From a virus: a stretch of 41,416 bases of DNA. The position numbers and the translations under genes were made by a program. Under the pieces are notes generated by a model. It did no database searches and had not been told where the DNA came from. It saw only the letters and a list, made by a program, of their open reading frames with translations. The DNA is taken from the IMG/VR virus record IMGVR_UViG_3300017735_000025, positions 1 to 41,416 of that record. One strand, 5' to 3'. How positions within the stretch are numbered: position 1 is the first letter of the stretch; each line of letters begins with the position of its first letter. Shown piece after piece: positions 7,392-14,335 of this stretch.

Positions 7392-7888
7392 TACTTACCT
7401 TCCATTATTTGTGCAAATGCTCTTGCTTTAAGAGTTGGATCTGCTTTATCCAACAGGTTCAAAGTGTTCAACTTCTCTATTTTATAGAGTTTCCAAAATT
7501 TTGGATCTTGGACTGCAATATCTGAACTGTTGTGAATCATGTCAGCAACTTTAATTGTTTGTGCTTCTGCAGGACCTTTGGCATTGTGCTCTGCATCTAA
7601 TTGCTTTCTGTGTGCCCTGTTGCCATCTTCTGGCTTAGATACATCTGTTAAGTAATTAACCAACTCAGCAACTGTTTCGCCAAACTCATTTTGTATTTCT
7701 TCAATAGTCACATCGGTATCTTCTACCACGTCATGCAACACAGCCGCGGCAATCATTTCTTCTGTGTGATCAACTGACTCTACAATACCTGCTACTGCAA
7801 TAGGATGAGTGATATAAGGAGAACCACAATACTTACGTACTTGGTCCCCGTGTGCTTTAGTGGCAAACTGTATTGCTCGTTCTTTCAT
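7391..7888 (-). CDS. HD-domain (p)ppGpp hydrolase-like protein (SpoT/MESH1 type)
   Basis: About 165 aa from ATG 7888, chosen because a longer reading (7912) overlaps the upstream stop at 7893. It contains ATKAHGDQVRKY, SPYITHPIAVAG, AAAVLHDVVEDTDVT (the HD motif plus the EDT loop) and KVADMIHNS. These are the four HD blocks of the RelA/SpoT hydrolase family, which removes the 3'-pyrophosphate of (p)ppGpp. No synthetase domain is present, so it would be a stand-alone alarmone hydrolase that could blunt the host stringent response. Assignment of the HD fold is firm; the alarmone substrate follows from family similarity. Confidence 0.82.
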   Translation of the reverse strand: MKERAIQFATKAHGDQVRKYCGSPYITHPIAVAGIVESVDHTEEMIAAAVLHDVVEDTDVTIEEIQNEFGETVAELVNYLTDVSKPEDGNRAHRKQLDAEHNAKGPAEAQTIKVADMIHNSSDIAVQDPKFWKLYKIEKLNTLNLLDKADPTLKARAFAQIMEGK

Positions 7889-7892
7889 GCTA

Positions 7893-8348
7893 TTAAGCAA
7901 CCTCAAGTGCATCTGTTTCGATTTGCTTAAAGCCCATGCCGTCTACCATATGGAACTCGCCATTATGCTCAACAATGTCACCAACTGATAATGAATGCAT
8001 GTCTCTGAAAGTTACAACCTCACCGTTGTTGCGAGTGATAGTCTTCATAGTGTAACCGCTAACAAGAGCTTCGTCCCACTCGTCCTTGCCAGTCTCATCA
8101 TCAAAGTAGTAACCGTTCAATACTTTGAAAACAGTCTCTAAGTTGCTACCTTCAAACTCAGCAACTTCACAAACCTGTGTGTAATGCTCAAACATCTCAG
8201 GCTTGTAGCCTTCTGAACCTTTGTGCATTACTTCCATATGAGTGTTATACTCTGGAAACTTTTTTGCAGTCTCATAATGACCGCCTTCTGGACTGTTAAC
8301 GAAATCGTAAACTGTTTCGCTTAACTTGATTTGGTATACTTTATACAT
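7893..8348 (-). CDS. conserved hypothetical acidic phage protein
   Basis: 151 aa, acidic, not recognised. It begins MYKVYQIKLSETVYDF and ends with a small beta-rich segment, LSVGDIVEHNGEFHMV, resembling a KOW/SH3-like strand pair (GD-V-HN). It is the first gene of a transcription unit with a strong sigma70-type promoter (8382-8409) and an excellent ribosome site (AGGTAGGAG), so it is probably made early and in quantity. The same leader precedes the gene at 9001. Function unknown. Confidence 0.7.
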   Translation of the reverse strand: MYKVYQIKLSETVYDFVNSPEGGHYETAKKFPEYNTHMEVMHKGSEGYKPEMFEHYTQVCEVAEFEGSNLETVFKVLNGYYFDDETGKDEWDEALVSGYTMKTITRNNGEVVTFRDMHSLSVGDIVEHNGEFHMVDGMGFKQIETDALEVA

Positions 8349-8372
8349 AAAAACTCCTACCTTTTTATTTAA
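8347..8372 (-). repeat. 26-bp leader/RBS repeat copy 1
   Basis: These 26 bases, containing the AGGTAGGAG ribosome site, are identical to 9002-9027. Each copy lies directly upstream of an ATG and downstream of a TTGACA/TATAAT promoter. Confidence 0.8.
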
Positions 8373-8381
8373 TATACAACT

Positions 8382-8409
8382 ATTATAGCAGTTTTTAGGG
8401 TATTGTCAA
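8382..8409 (-). promoter_or_regulatory. sigma70-type promoter (TTGACA - 16 bp - TATAAT)
   Basis: On the minus strand a perfect TTGACA (8409-8404) and a perfect TATAAT (8387-8382) are separated by 16 bases, within GGTTGACA and GCTATAAT contexts shared with two other promoters nearby. It drives the 151-aa gene and those downstream of it. Confidence 0.88.
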
Positions 8410-8429
8410 CCGTTTGAATGTGCTGTAAC

Positions 8430-8633
8430 CTATTGATTTTCAACAACTTGTTCAGATTCTTTGGGCTTAATAAACATAATTTCGCCATCTTCGAGCTTCT
8501 TATATAGCAAAAATTTACTGATCATAAGCATGTCAATAGTGGCTGTTGTACCTTTGAGTACACCTGCTTTAAAGCCTATCCACAGCCCAAATAATGTACC
8601 CACAACATATGGTACAAGAATAGTGTAATCCAT
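8430..8633 (-). CDS. small membrane protein
   Basis: 67 aa. An N-terminal hydrophobic segment (about 4-26, TILVPYVVGTLFGLWIGF) predicts one membrane helix. A short amphipathic stretch (MLMISKFLLY) and a charged C-terminus (KPKESEQVVENQ) follow. It starts on the last base of the preceding stop, so it is coupled to the 122-aa gene. Function unknown; an inner-membrane phage accessory protein is likely. Confidence 0.65.
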   Translation of the reverse strand: MDYTILVPYVVGTLFGLWIGFKAGVLKGTTATIDMLMISKFLLYKKLEDGEIMFIKPKESEQVVENQ

Positions 8634-9001
8634 TATGCTACCTCTATGTCTAAGTCTGCTAAACCGTTATCCTGCATTCCTTGTTCTGAGAAATCACAGT
8701 ATGTAGTGTTAATACCTGCTTCTTGCAATTTAAGAGCAACAAAAGGTCCTACTGCTGTGTCTGTGTATATTTCCCATATACCATCATGCTTAACAGTAGC
8801 ATTATACCATACCTGGCCATCTTCTGAATCTTCAAATTTTGTTATTGACACTGACTCAACAAAAATGCTTTCTGGACTGTCTGGTCCTATTGCCATGCTA
8901 ATGTTAGCATCTTCAGGGTTTCTTGTGTAATAAGAATCCTGTGATAATTCACATGCTTCGTTGATTTGGAAAATTGTTGTTGTTTGACCTACTGTATTCA
9001 T
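8633..9001 (-). CDS. conserved hypothetical acidic protein
   Basis: 122 aa, acidic and strand-rich, with a Trp-containing core (GQVWYNATVKHDGIWEIY). No family recognised. It is the first gene behind the promoter at 9039-9066 and has the same AGGTAGGAG leader as the 151-aa gene, so the two are probably expressed alike in early infection. Function unknown. Confidence 0.65.
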   Translation of the reverse strand: MNTVGQTTTIFQINEACELSQDSYYTRNPEDANISMAIGPDSPESIFVESVSITKFEDSEDGQVWYNATVKHDGIWEIYTDTAVGPFVALKLQEAGINTTYCDFSEQGMQDNGLADLDIEVA

Positions 9002-9027
9002 ATAAAAACTCCTACCTTTTTATTTAA
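9002..9027 (-). repeat. 26-bp leader/RBS repeat copy 2
   Basis: Exact copy of 8347-8372. Together with the similar promoters upstream, this makes a duplicated promoter-leader cassette about 655 bp apart. Confidence 0.8.
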
Positions 9028-9038
9028 ACTATAAGTAT

Positions 9039-9066
9039 ATTATAGCAGATCTACAGTACTTGTCAA
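9039..9066 (-). promoter_or_regulatory. sigma70-type promoter (TTGACA - 16 bp - TATAAT)
   Basis: Minus-strand TTGACA at 9066-9061 and TATAAT at 9044-9039, spacer 16. The TGA stop of the upstream 101-aa gene is embedded in the -35 hexamer. Confidence 0.88.
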
Positions 9067-9368
9067 CCTTTTTTGGGAGTAAAAAACCTGATAATTTTAT
9101 TAAAAAAATCGCTTTCTTTGGGGGACCATTTTTCTTTTAACTTCAAGTAATATGCATCTGTTGGAGGCTCTTCTATTACATCACCCTTCATGTATATAAC
9201 ATCATCATACTCAACATTATCTCTTAAAATTTCTATGTGCCTTCCGCCATGATTATAATGCTTCTCCATTCTGCCGTCTTGAGCCATAATACAATTTAAT
9301 TGTTCGTAGTTATCTATTTCAGCAAAATCCTCTGATGCTTGCCTTATGTAATCGGTGTATTGACTCAT
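9063..9368 (-). CDS. hypothetical protein
   Basis: 101 aa, mixed charge, not recognised. It contains a strand-rich middle (GRHIEILRDNVEYDDVIYMKG) and ends in a basic tail (RFFTPKKG). It overlaps the 42-aa gene by 4 bases (ATGA), placing it at the end of the exonuclease operon. Its stop codon is part of the -35 box of the next promoter. Confidence 0.6.
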   Translation of the reverse strand: MSQYTDYIRQASEDFAEIDNYEQLNCIMAQDGRMEKHYNHGGRHIEILRDNVEYDDVIYMKGDVIEEPPTDAYYLKLKEKWSPKESDFFNKIIRFFTPKKG

Positions 9369-9493
9369 TGGGTAGAATTTAATAATTGAGCTAATTTATC
9401 GTCCCATAACTTTTTAAATTCAGGATTCTTTGCTCTGCTCCGAGCACGTTGCAGATAATAAATTTGTCGCATGACATCCATTCGTACATTCAT
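9365..9493 (-). CDS. 42-aa hypothetical protein
   Basis: A short frame from ATG 9493 to TGA 9367-9365. It starts within the stop of the exonuclease gene (TAATG) and ends overlapping the next ATG (ATGA). This perfect coupling on both sides supports a real gene. The product is basic and helical (RMDVMRQIYYLQRARSRAKN). Unknown function. Confidence 0.6.
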   Translation of the reverse strand: MNVRMDVMRQIYYLQRARSRAKNPEFKKLWDDKLAQLLNSTQ

Positions 9494-10032
9494 TATCGTT
9501 GCTCTATGTTAAAATGCTTGTAAGACTGCTGTACGCACACTGCTTGGTAATAAGCATCAGCATCTGCACTGTGAAGGTTTTGTTGTATTGCTTTACGTGG
9601 ATCTACAGGCATCATGTTAAACACTGTTCTACAATCCATAATTTGCCAAAATGCCCAACCTCTGTGATGATTGAACTGCTTAAATAAATGTTCCAATATG
9701 ACCATATCAAACTGTGGACCTTGGCACCAAATCTTGTCAACACCTACAAGATACTTGTTTAGATCTTGCATGAATTCAGCAATAAACATTCTGCCTTCTT
9801 CGTTGAATGCTTCGTCTTGTATGTGTTGTGGTTGCTTTGCCCACCATTCAAGTGTGCTGTCTAACACACTGCGTTCAGCAACTGTTTGCTGATCTACGTT
9901 AGGCCTCCACAATGTTTTAGCATGTGGTTCTTGAGAATTAAACGGGTCAAACTTAACTGCACCCACTGATAATACTACACAATCAGGCTCAGTGCCTAAT
10001 GTTTCTATGTCTATCATTGCATGTGTGGCCAT
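9493..10032 (-). CDS. DEDDh-type 3'-5' exonuclease (DnaQ-like, T4 DexA-related fold)
   Basis: 179 aa. Exo I motif MIDIETLG (D8, E10), Exo II QGPQFDMVILE (D109) and Exo III HSADADAYYQA (H154, D159) are complete, making it a DEDDh nuclease. Sequence around LSVGAVKFDP and WWAKQ resembles the small stand-alone exoribonuclease/DexA group rather than polymerase proofreading domains. Likely acts on single-stranded DNA or RNA 3' ends during host nucleic acid degradation. It is the first gene behind the promoter at 10057-10085, with ribosome site AAGGAG. Confidence 0.85.
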   Translation of the reverse strand: MATHAMIDIETLGTEPDCVVLSVGAVKFDPFNSQEPHAKTLWRPNVDQQTVAERSVLDSTLEWWAKQPQHIQDEAFNEEGRMFIAEFMQDLNKYLVGVDKIWCQGPQFDMVILEHLFKQFNHHRGWAFWQIMDCRTVFNMMPVDPRKAIQQNLHSADADAYYQAVCVQQSYKHFNIEQR

Positions 10033-10056
10033 ACGAATACTCCTTGCTAATTGTAT

Positions 10057-10085
10057 ATTATAGCAAAAGTTACGGAGTATGTCAA
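10057..10085 (-). promoter_or_regulatory. sigma70-type promoter (TTGACA - 17 bp - TATAAT)
   Basis: Minus-strand TTGACA 10085-10080 and TATAAT 10062-10057, spacer 17. The TGA of the upstream SGNH gene (stop at 10084-10082) is inside the -35 box, as at 9063. Confidence 0.88.
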
Positions 10086-10786
10086 CCTAAAAGTATGTGT
10101 AAGTACTCAGCGAATTTTTTGTGTGCTACAGCACCTGGGTGCCAATTGTCTTGGGCACGTTCATACATGTGATATGTTTTAAAATGGTCAAACGGTTTTA
10201 CCTCATTCCATTTAAAATATTTTGAATGTTCAGTCCATTGTAGAGTAGAGTGTGAATCGGGATTATCTGTGTTTAAATCGTTAACAGCATCTGGAACACA
10301 TAAATGTATTACTCTATCAACCTGTGCATTTACTACATGATGTGTACCATTTATATACATTAAATTAGTTAAAGCACTGTCATAGTCGCTATAGAAATCT
10401 GTGTAGTAGGATTTAGCAAGACGCACTTCTTCATCTGATACATCTATATTTTCTTGTGTTAATAATTGATCATCAGCCTGCCAAGCAGAAATTTCTTTTG
10501 TAGGTGATGTGCTATTTTCAAATACACAATGTCTATCAAAAAATGTCCACATAAAAATTACCCAGTCGTCTTCTTGAAATTCAAAATCAACTGCTTTTTT
10601 AGCCATTTGTTTATTACTTTGTCCAGGATAGGAATAATTAAAAGTTTTACGATTTGTGAGATTGCCAAGTATTTGTGGGTAAGCAAATCTACTTGCAATA
10701 GGACCTGGTGCTCCTGTTCCTGCTTCATAACAATCTTTTAAGCCATGCCCATATGTAAAACTATCACCGAATGCTATAAGTCTCAT
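10082..10786 (-). CDS. SGNH/GDSL-type hydrolase-like protein (paralogue 3)
   Basis: 234 aa. MRLIAFGDSFTYG gives the GDS block with S9. SYPGQSNKQMAKK resembles the block II/III Gly-Asn region (GxxN). DNWHPGAVAHKKFAEYL gives D213 and H216. All triad residues are present. A WVIFMWTFFDRH segment parallels VVMWTTAQRH in the 26505-27101 paralogue, so these form one subfamily. It overlaps the glycosyltransferase gene upstream by 4 bases, linking ester hydrolysis with glycan synthesis (inference). Confidence 0.78.
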   Translation of the reverse strand: MRLIAFGDSFTYGHGLKDCYEAGTGAPGPIASRFAYPQILGNLTNRKTFNYSYPGQSNKQMAKKAVDFEFQEDDWVIFMWTFFDRHCVFENSTSPTKEISAWQADDQLLTQENIDVSDEEVRLAKSYYTDFYSDYDSALTNLMYINGTHHVVNAQVDRVIHLCVPDAVNDLNTDNPDSHSTLQWTEHSKYFKWNEVKPFDHFKTYHMYERAQDNWHPGAVAHKKFAEYLHILLG

Positions 10787-11652
10787 AATGTCAATGTTTC
10801 GTCGTCGTCTATGCGTTTGCTTGGTTTAACTGATTCGAGTTGGCCTGCTCCTTTAACACCTTCCTGCCATACCATTTTTTCAAATGGATCTTGGTCGCCG
10901 GCTACAACTCTATCCCACCAATCCGAATGCTGTCCTATTCTATCAAGGAACCATGCAATTTTATATGCAGATTTTACTCTTGCTTGTTGCATTTCCACAT
11001 GTCCAAAGTCATTAGGATCTTCTGGATTGCCTTCCATGTACTTACGATTCTTAAATGTTTCGTCATCATTGTTGCCTGTGATGTCTGCTCTGTCGTGTAA
11101 TATCTCAACATCGATTCTTTCAAAGATATCTAACATGTATGCAATATGACTAAGCCATGCATCGTTCTGTGCATTCATGCTTAAATGATCCATTAGTCTA
11201 TACCAGTCTCGTGGCACAATAGGCAGTATAGCATAAGGATGTCCATTGTGATTATCCTTGGGACCTAACAACTTAAATTGTCCTGTATATTGATCTATCA
11301 CATTATCCCAATCTTCTGATATCATTAATGCGTCATCGTTCCAAAAGAATAACCAATCACCTTGTGCTGATGTGGCTAATGTGTTTACATAAGTGTGCAA
11401 GTTTTCATAACCTAATGGGTTGAATACGTTAGCACGGCATTCAATTTGTTTTTCTTTTAACCACGGGGCAATATTTTTTTCTATGTATGTTTTAGTTTCT
11501 GTATCGTCTTCGTCGATGCCAAGAATTAATTCTATGCGACTGTGATTGGCCGCTTTGCCTATTAATGATTGTAAACTTTTAAATAGTACATCTGTTCTAC
11601 CTCTGGTTGGCAGTAACACAGAAATTACACCTTGCTTGTTTTGTTCGCTCAT
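10783..11652 (-). CDS. glycosyltransferase, family 2-like (GT-A)
   Basis: 289 aa. VISVLLPTRGRTDVLFKSLQSL at the N-terminus is the typical GT2 nucleotide-sugar-binding start. ELILGIDEDD and GDWLFFWNDDALM (DxD-like NDD) follow, the latter being the metal and sugar-diphosphate site. The C-terminal half contains an acidic and His-containing segment (ILHDRADITGNNDDE). It overlaps both neighbours by 4 bases, so it is in an operon with a second transferase and an SGNH hydrolase. Donor and acceptor unknown; host surface glycan or virion glycosylation are both possible. Confidence 0.75.
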   Translation of the reverse strand: MSEQNKQGVISVLLPTRGRTDVLFKSLQSLIGKAANHSRIELILGIDEDDTETKTYIEKNIAPWLKEKQIECRANVFNPLGYENLHTYVNTLATSAQGDWLFFWNDDALMISEDWDNVIDQYTGQFKLLGPKDNHNGHPYAILPIVPRDWYRLMDHLSMNAQNDAWLSHIAYMLDIFERIDVEILHDRADITGNNDDETFKNRKYMEGNPEDPNDFGHVEMQQARVKSAYKIAWFLDRIGQHSDWWDRVVAGDQDPFEKMVWQEGVKGAGQLESVKPSKRIDDDETLTL

Positions 11653-12557
11653 TGACCGTCCTCTGAAAATAGTTTTCTAATGTTTCCTCTGAATGTGTAA
11701 TGTCCTACATGGTTAAGTGCTGTACGTGGGTCGAGGTATACTTCACCGTCTAAGTCTTGCCAACGTCTACAGAACGTATAATCTTCTGACAAGTAACGTC
11801 TGCTTTCAGGGTCAATGATGCCATCAAATATAGCATACATAAAAGGTTCATATTTGTTATCTACATTGATGTCATTGTTGTATTTTAATTCTGGATGAGC
11901 GTCAAATAATTTTTGCATAGCATCTTTACGGATACACATAAAGCCTGTGCCTGCATCTTTTAATTTAACAAGGTTTTCATTTATCTGTACTGCTGGAGTA
12001 GGGTCACCATTTTCATCTTTAACAAAATCAAAGTTTACAACATAGTTTGAACTGTGTCCTTCAATTGTAGATGCATTCTCTTTTTCGCTTTCTCTGGCGG
12101 CAGTTATAATGCTGTCCCAATTGATTGCTTTCTTAGGATATGCTCCTACCACTACTGGCTTATCGTATGCTACCATACGCAATAAATCTTCTGGGTTGAA
12201 TTCTATGTCTGCATCAATAAAAAATAAATGTGTTGCTTCTTTGTTTTCCATAAAGAAACTTGTGAGCGTATTACGTCCACGTGTGATTAAACTTTCGTTT
12301 GCTAATGTGCTTACTGTATAAGGTATATCGTACTTGTTACACAATATAGCAAGTCTCATCATACTTCTAAAATAAGGCTCACCAATTTGTCCACCATAAC
12401 AAGGTGTAGCAATAAAGATATGTTTTTGTCTTAATAGTCCTACTGGTATTTCAATCTTAGCATCTAATAGACGATGCATTGTATCATCTGCTGGTGGAGT
12501 TGATGCAGGCTTTTGAGATTGTGTATTCTTAGGGCCTACCTTTTTGCGTTTTGACAT
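11649..12557 (-). CDS. glycosyltransferase-like protein (GT-A fold)
   Basis: 302 aa. After a basic, Pro-rich start, IFIATPCYGGQIGEPYF begins the Rossmann-like half. ITRGRNTLTSFFM and THLFFIDADIEF (DxD metal site) are typical of GT-A transferases in cyanophage-like myoviruses. KDAGTGFMCIRKDA and LSEDYTFCRRW complete the usual pattern (the SEDYxF acid). It is first in its transcription unit, 30 bases downstream of a perfect TATAAATA. Specific sugar unknown. Confidence 0.78.
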   Translation of the reverse strand: MSKRKKVGPKNTQSQKPASTPPADDTMHRLLDAKIEIPVGLLRQKHIFIATPCYGGQIGEPYFRSMMRLAILCNKYDIPYTVSTLANESLITRGRNTLTSFFMENKEATHLFFIDADIEFNPEDLLRMVAYDKPVVVGAYPKKAINWDSIITAARESEKENASTIEGHSSNYVVNFDFVKDENGDPTPAVQINENLVKLKDAGTGFMCIRKDAMQKLFDAHPELKYNNDINVDNKYEPFMYAIFDGIIDPESRRYLSEDYTFCRRWQDLDGEVYLDPRTALNHVGHYTFRGNIRKLFSEDGQ

Positions 12558-12585
12558 GTTGTATCCTGTGTGTTTTTGTTTATAG

Positions 12586-12593
12586 TATTTATA
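12586..12593 (-). promoter_or_regulatory. T4-type late promoter (TATAAATA)
   Basis: A perfect TATAAATA on the minus strand, +1 near 12580, followed by a 23-base leader with AGGA before the ATG at 12557. It lies between tRNA-Ser and the glycosyltransferase gene. Confidence 0.65.
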
Positions 12594-12622
12594 GCGGGGT
12601 GGTATAAATTTGCCATTATAAG

Positions 12623-12712
12623 TGGCGGAGAGTGAGAGATTCGAACTCTCGGTACAGTTACCCGTACTCTTCCTTAGCAGGGAAGTGCTTTAAGCCACTC
12701 AGCCAACTCTCC
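12623..12712 (-). tRNA. tRNA-Ser (GCT anticodon)
   Basis: On the minus strand GGAGAGT pairs with ACTCTCC, with G discriminator and encoded CCA (12625-12623). The anticodon stem-loop is CTTCC CTGCTAA GGAAG, anticodon GCT, reading AGC/AGU. A long variable arm typical of Ser is present, and the T loop is TTCGAAT. Its first 14 bases overlap the end of the SGNH coding sequence. Confidence 0.95.
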
Positions 12713-13388
12713 GAATTTTATTAATAATGCTATCAGCAATATATTTATGTGTGTTTTTACCAGGATGTATACCATCACGTGCTTTACTATTACTCTTTAA
12801 AAAACGTTCGAGGTTTACAAAATAAAATATTGCATCATGTTCTGAACAAACATGATTAATTGCTAATTTGTTTTTTAAATAGGTAATTTCTATGTTTGTG
12901 CTATTTTGTGTTAACTGATAATATACTTCAGTGTCATGACCGGATTTAAACGAGTGTGCGGTCATTATTCCTGGCTGATGTAATCCGTCTTCTTTAACTA
13001 ATACTTCAAACCTACCATATGGTGGTTGTAAATAAACTACATGCTTAGGTTTTAATTTTGGAATCCAATGCTGTGCAAATCTAAAACAAGTATCTGGTGC
13101 CGCGCCTGGTTTAGAAATATTTACGTAAGAACAATTTAATTCTTGTGCAACTAAATGTGGAAATATTTCTTCTGGCGGCATTGCTACACCAAACGTAATA
13201 CTACAACCCAAAAATAGAATGTCTGTGCTATTTTCAAAATCATTGCCTCTAAAACCTTGATCATTAATTTTGTACCATTGCAATGGTTCGCCAGTTGTGT
13301 CATCGGCGCAATAATCACGTACAGTATTTCTAAATTTAGGATAACAAGAAAAATGTAATGGATTTATGTTCTGTAAATATCTTTTCAT
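12699..13388 (-). CDS. SGNH/GDSL-type hydrolase-like protein (paralogue 4)
   Basis: 229 aa. [14 protein letters not shown] (58-70) is the block I motif in its GCS variant, with S63. [11 protein letters not shown] may be block [20 protein letters not shown] gives D206 and H209. The central [13 protein letters not shown] replaces the WT/WTFF motif of the other paralogues, so this copy is more distant. Its last codons (RRVG and TGA) are read from the 5' part of tRNA-Ser. It sits inside the tRNA cluster, between tRNA-Ser and tRNA-Gly. Ester substrate unknown. Confidence 0.75.
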   Translation of the reverse strand: MKRYLQNINPLHFSCYPKFRNTVRDYCADDTTGEPLQWYKINDQGFRGNDFENSTDILFLGCSITFGVAMPPEEIFPHLVAQELNCSYVNISKPGAAPDTCFRFAQHWIPKLKPKHVVYLQPPYGRFEVLVKEDGLHQPGIMTAHSFKSGHDTEVYYQLTQNSTNIEITYLKNKLAINHVCSEHDAIFYFVNLERFLKSNSKARDGIHPGKNTHKYIADSIINKIRRVG

Positions 13389-13400
13389 ATAATAAATACC

Positions 13401-13475
13401 TGGAGCGGATGCCGAGAATCGAACTCGGATCTAAACCTTGGCAAGGTCTCATAATAGCCGTTATACTACATCCGC
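13401..13475 (-). tRNA. tRNA-Gly (GCC anticodon)
   Basis: Acceptor GCGGATG pairs with CATCCGC, T discriminator, encoded CCA. Anticodon stem-loop AGACC TTGCCAA GGTTT gives anticodon GCC. T arm CCGAG TTCGATT CTCGG. 75 nt with CCA. Confidence 0.95.
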
Positions 13476-13482
13476 CTAAACA

Positions 13483-13558
13483 TGGTGGAGCGAAGAGGGA
13501 TCGAACCTCCGACCTACTGGTTGCAAACCAGTCGCTCTCCCAACTGAGCTACCGCCCC
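13483..13558 (-). tRNA. tRNA-Ala (TGC anticodon)
   Basis: Acceptor GGGGCGG pairs with TCGCTCC using two G-U pairs, with encoded CCA. Anticodon stem-loop ACTGG TTTGCAA CCAGT gives anticodon TGC. D arm GCTC...GAGC and T loop TTCGATC are regular. 76 nt with CCA. Confidence 0.94.
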
Positions 13559-13563
13559 ATGAA

Positions 13564-13639
13564 TGGAGCTCGTAATCGGAATCGAACCAATGACCTACTG
13601 ATTACAAATCAGTTGCTCTACCTGCTGAGCTATACGAGC
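13564..13639 (-). tRNA. tRNA-Thr (TGT anticodon)
   Basis: Acceptor GCTCGTA pairs with TACGAGC, T discriminator, encoded CCA. Anticodon stem-loop ACTGA TTTGTAA TCAGT gives anticodon TGT. 76 nt with CCA; only 5 bases separate it from tRNA-Ala. Confidence 0.95.
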
Positions 13640-13658
13640 TTTTGTAAACTAACAACTT

Positions 13659-13666
13659 TATTTATA
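13659..13666 (-). promoter_or_regulatory. T4-type late promoter (TATAAATA) upstream of the tRNA cluster
   Basis: Perfect TATAAATA on the minus strand, with +1 near 13653, 14 bases before the tRNA-Thr 5' end. It could transcribe Thr, Ala, Gly, the SGNH gene and Ser as one precursor. Confidence 0.55.
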
Positions 13667-13745
13667 TATAAGCCAATGTGCATAAAAATAAAAACGGTGT
13701 ATTTCTAAAGACTTAAATTAGCAGTTAATTTTTTTATTGCCATAC

Positions 13746-13753
13746 GATAAATA
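13746..13753 (+). promoter_or_regulatory. T4-type late promoter (GATAAATA)
   Basis: GATAAATA with predicted +1 at 13759, which is again the A of an ATG (a 15-codon frame). The real 56-aa gene starts at 13796, preceded by AGGAAA. The region 13640-13795 otherwise holds only these two promoters. Confidence 0.55.
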
Positions 13754-13795
13754 TAAGCATGAAGGGATCAGCCTTGCACTTAAATAGGAAAATTT

Positions 13796-13966
13796 ATGTC
13801 AAATAAAACACCGTACGAAATAAGATTAGACTTAGTTCGTGAGGCAAAAGAAATATTACAAGCCAGGGCTAAGAATCCTGAGGATATGCCGACTACGGAA
13901 GATGTTCTCAGAGAAGCAGAAAGCCTAAATGCTTTTGTTTCTAAAAAGCCACACGAAGGAAGGTAA
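13796..13966 (+). CDS. 56-aa conserved small phage protein
   Basis: A short plus-strand frame from ATG 13796 (AGGAAA ribosome site 5-6 bases upstream) to TAA 13966. The product is helical and charged: YEIRLDLVREAKEILQARAK, then NPEDMPTTEDVLREAESLNAFV. From memory, near-identical small proteins occur widely in marine T4-like phages. It has its own late promoter upstream and a strong terminator downstream, so it is a single-gene unit in a minus-strand neighbourhood. Function unknown. Confidence 0.85.
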   Translation: MSNKTPYEIRLDLVREAKEILQARAKNPEDMPTTEDVLREAESLNAFVSKKPHEGR

Positions 13967-14335
13967 CTACCAGTAGAGATTAAATAATCTTTCCTCGTCG
14001 TTATAGGCCTCGGTTTCCGAAAGGACCCGGGGTTTTTTCTTGAACTCACTGCGTATAAATTGTTTAGCATGTATGAGCTCGTGTGTTAAGGTTAGCATCA
14101 TATCTTCTTTGGTACACTTGGTGTTATTGAAATTTTTTGCAACCTCAATTATCACACTATCCTTGTCTCCCCAACAATAGCCATGAGCATCAAGGCTTTT
14201 GACAAATCTAATTTCTATATCTACATCTCGTTTTAATCTATTTTTGAAATAGTAGAACATTATATCATTACAAAACCTTTCAACACGTGAGTTGTTGCCG
14301 GGTAATCCTGAGATATAAAAGTGTATCATTACCAA
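13967..14335 (-). CDS. SprT-like zinc metalloprotease
   Basis: 122 aa. THELIHAKQFIR (84-95) contains HExxH (85-89), two zinc ligands and the catalytic Glu. SETEAYNDEERLF near the C-terminus can give the third ligand (Glu). The size and arrangement match small SprT/WSS1-like or minigluzincin-type phage peptidases. Likely cytoplasmic. The gene converges head-on with the 56-aa gene with no bases between stops, and the other gene's terminator lies within its 3' coding part. It overlaps the PP-loop gene by 7 bases. Confidence 0.7.
   Translation of the reverse strand: MVMIHFYISGLPGNNSRVERFCNDIMFYYFKNRLKRDVDIEIRFVKSLDAHGYCWGDKDSVIIEVAKNFNNTKCTKEDMMLTLTHELIHAKQFIRSEFKKKPRVLSETEAYNDEERLFNLYW
14008..14038 (+). 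terminator. rho-independent terminator inside the antisense SprT-like gene
   Basis: Plus strand: CCTCGG pairs with CCGGGG (one T-G pair), an inner TCC/GGA step closes a GAAA loop, and six T follow (14033-14038). It is 42 bases after the 56-aa gene and entirely within the opposing coding sequence. Confidence 0.75.

Noticed and set aside
8347-9027. 26-bp repeat as possible attachment sites or transposon ends
   Set aside because: The copies are precisely leader plus ribosome site below promoters, and no integrase or transposase is present.
13358-13708. 116-aa plus-strand frame across the tRNA cluster
   Set aside because: It lies over three tRNA genes on the other strand and has no ribosome site; it is a shadow frame.
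13759-13806. 15-aa leader peptide frame before the 56-aa gene
   Set aside because: Starts at a predicted +1 but overlaps the real start out of frame; coding evidence is too weak to list, though it is counted in the promoter-spacing finding.
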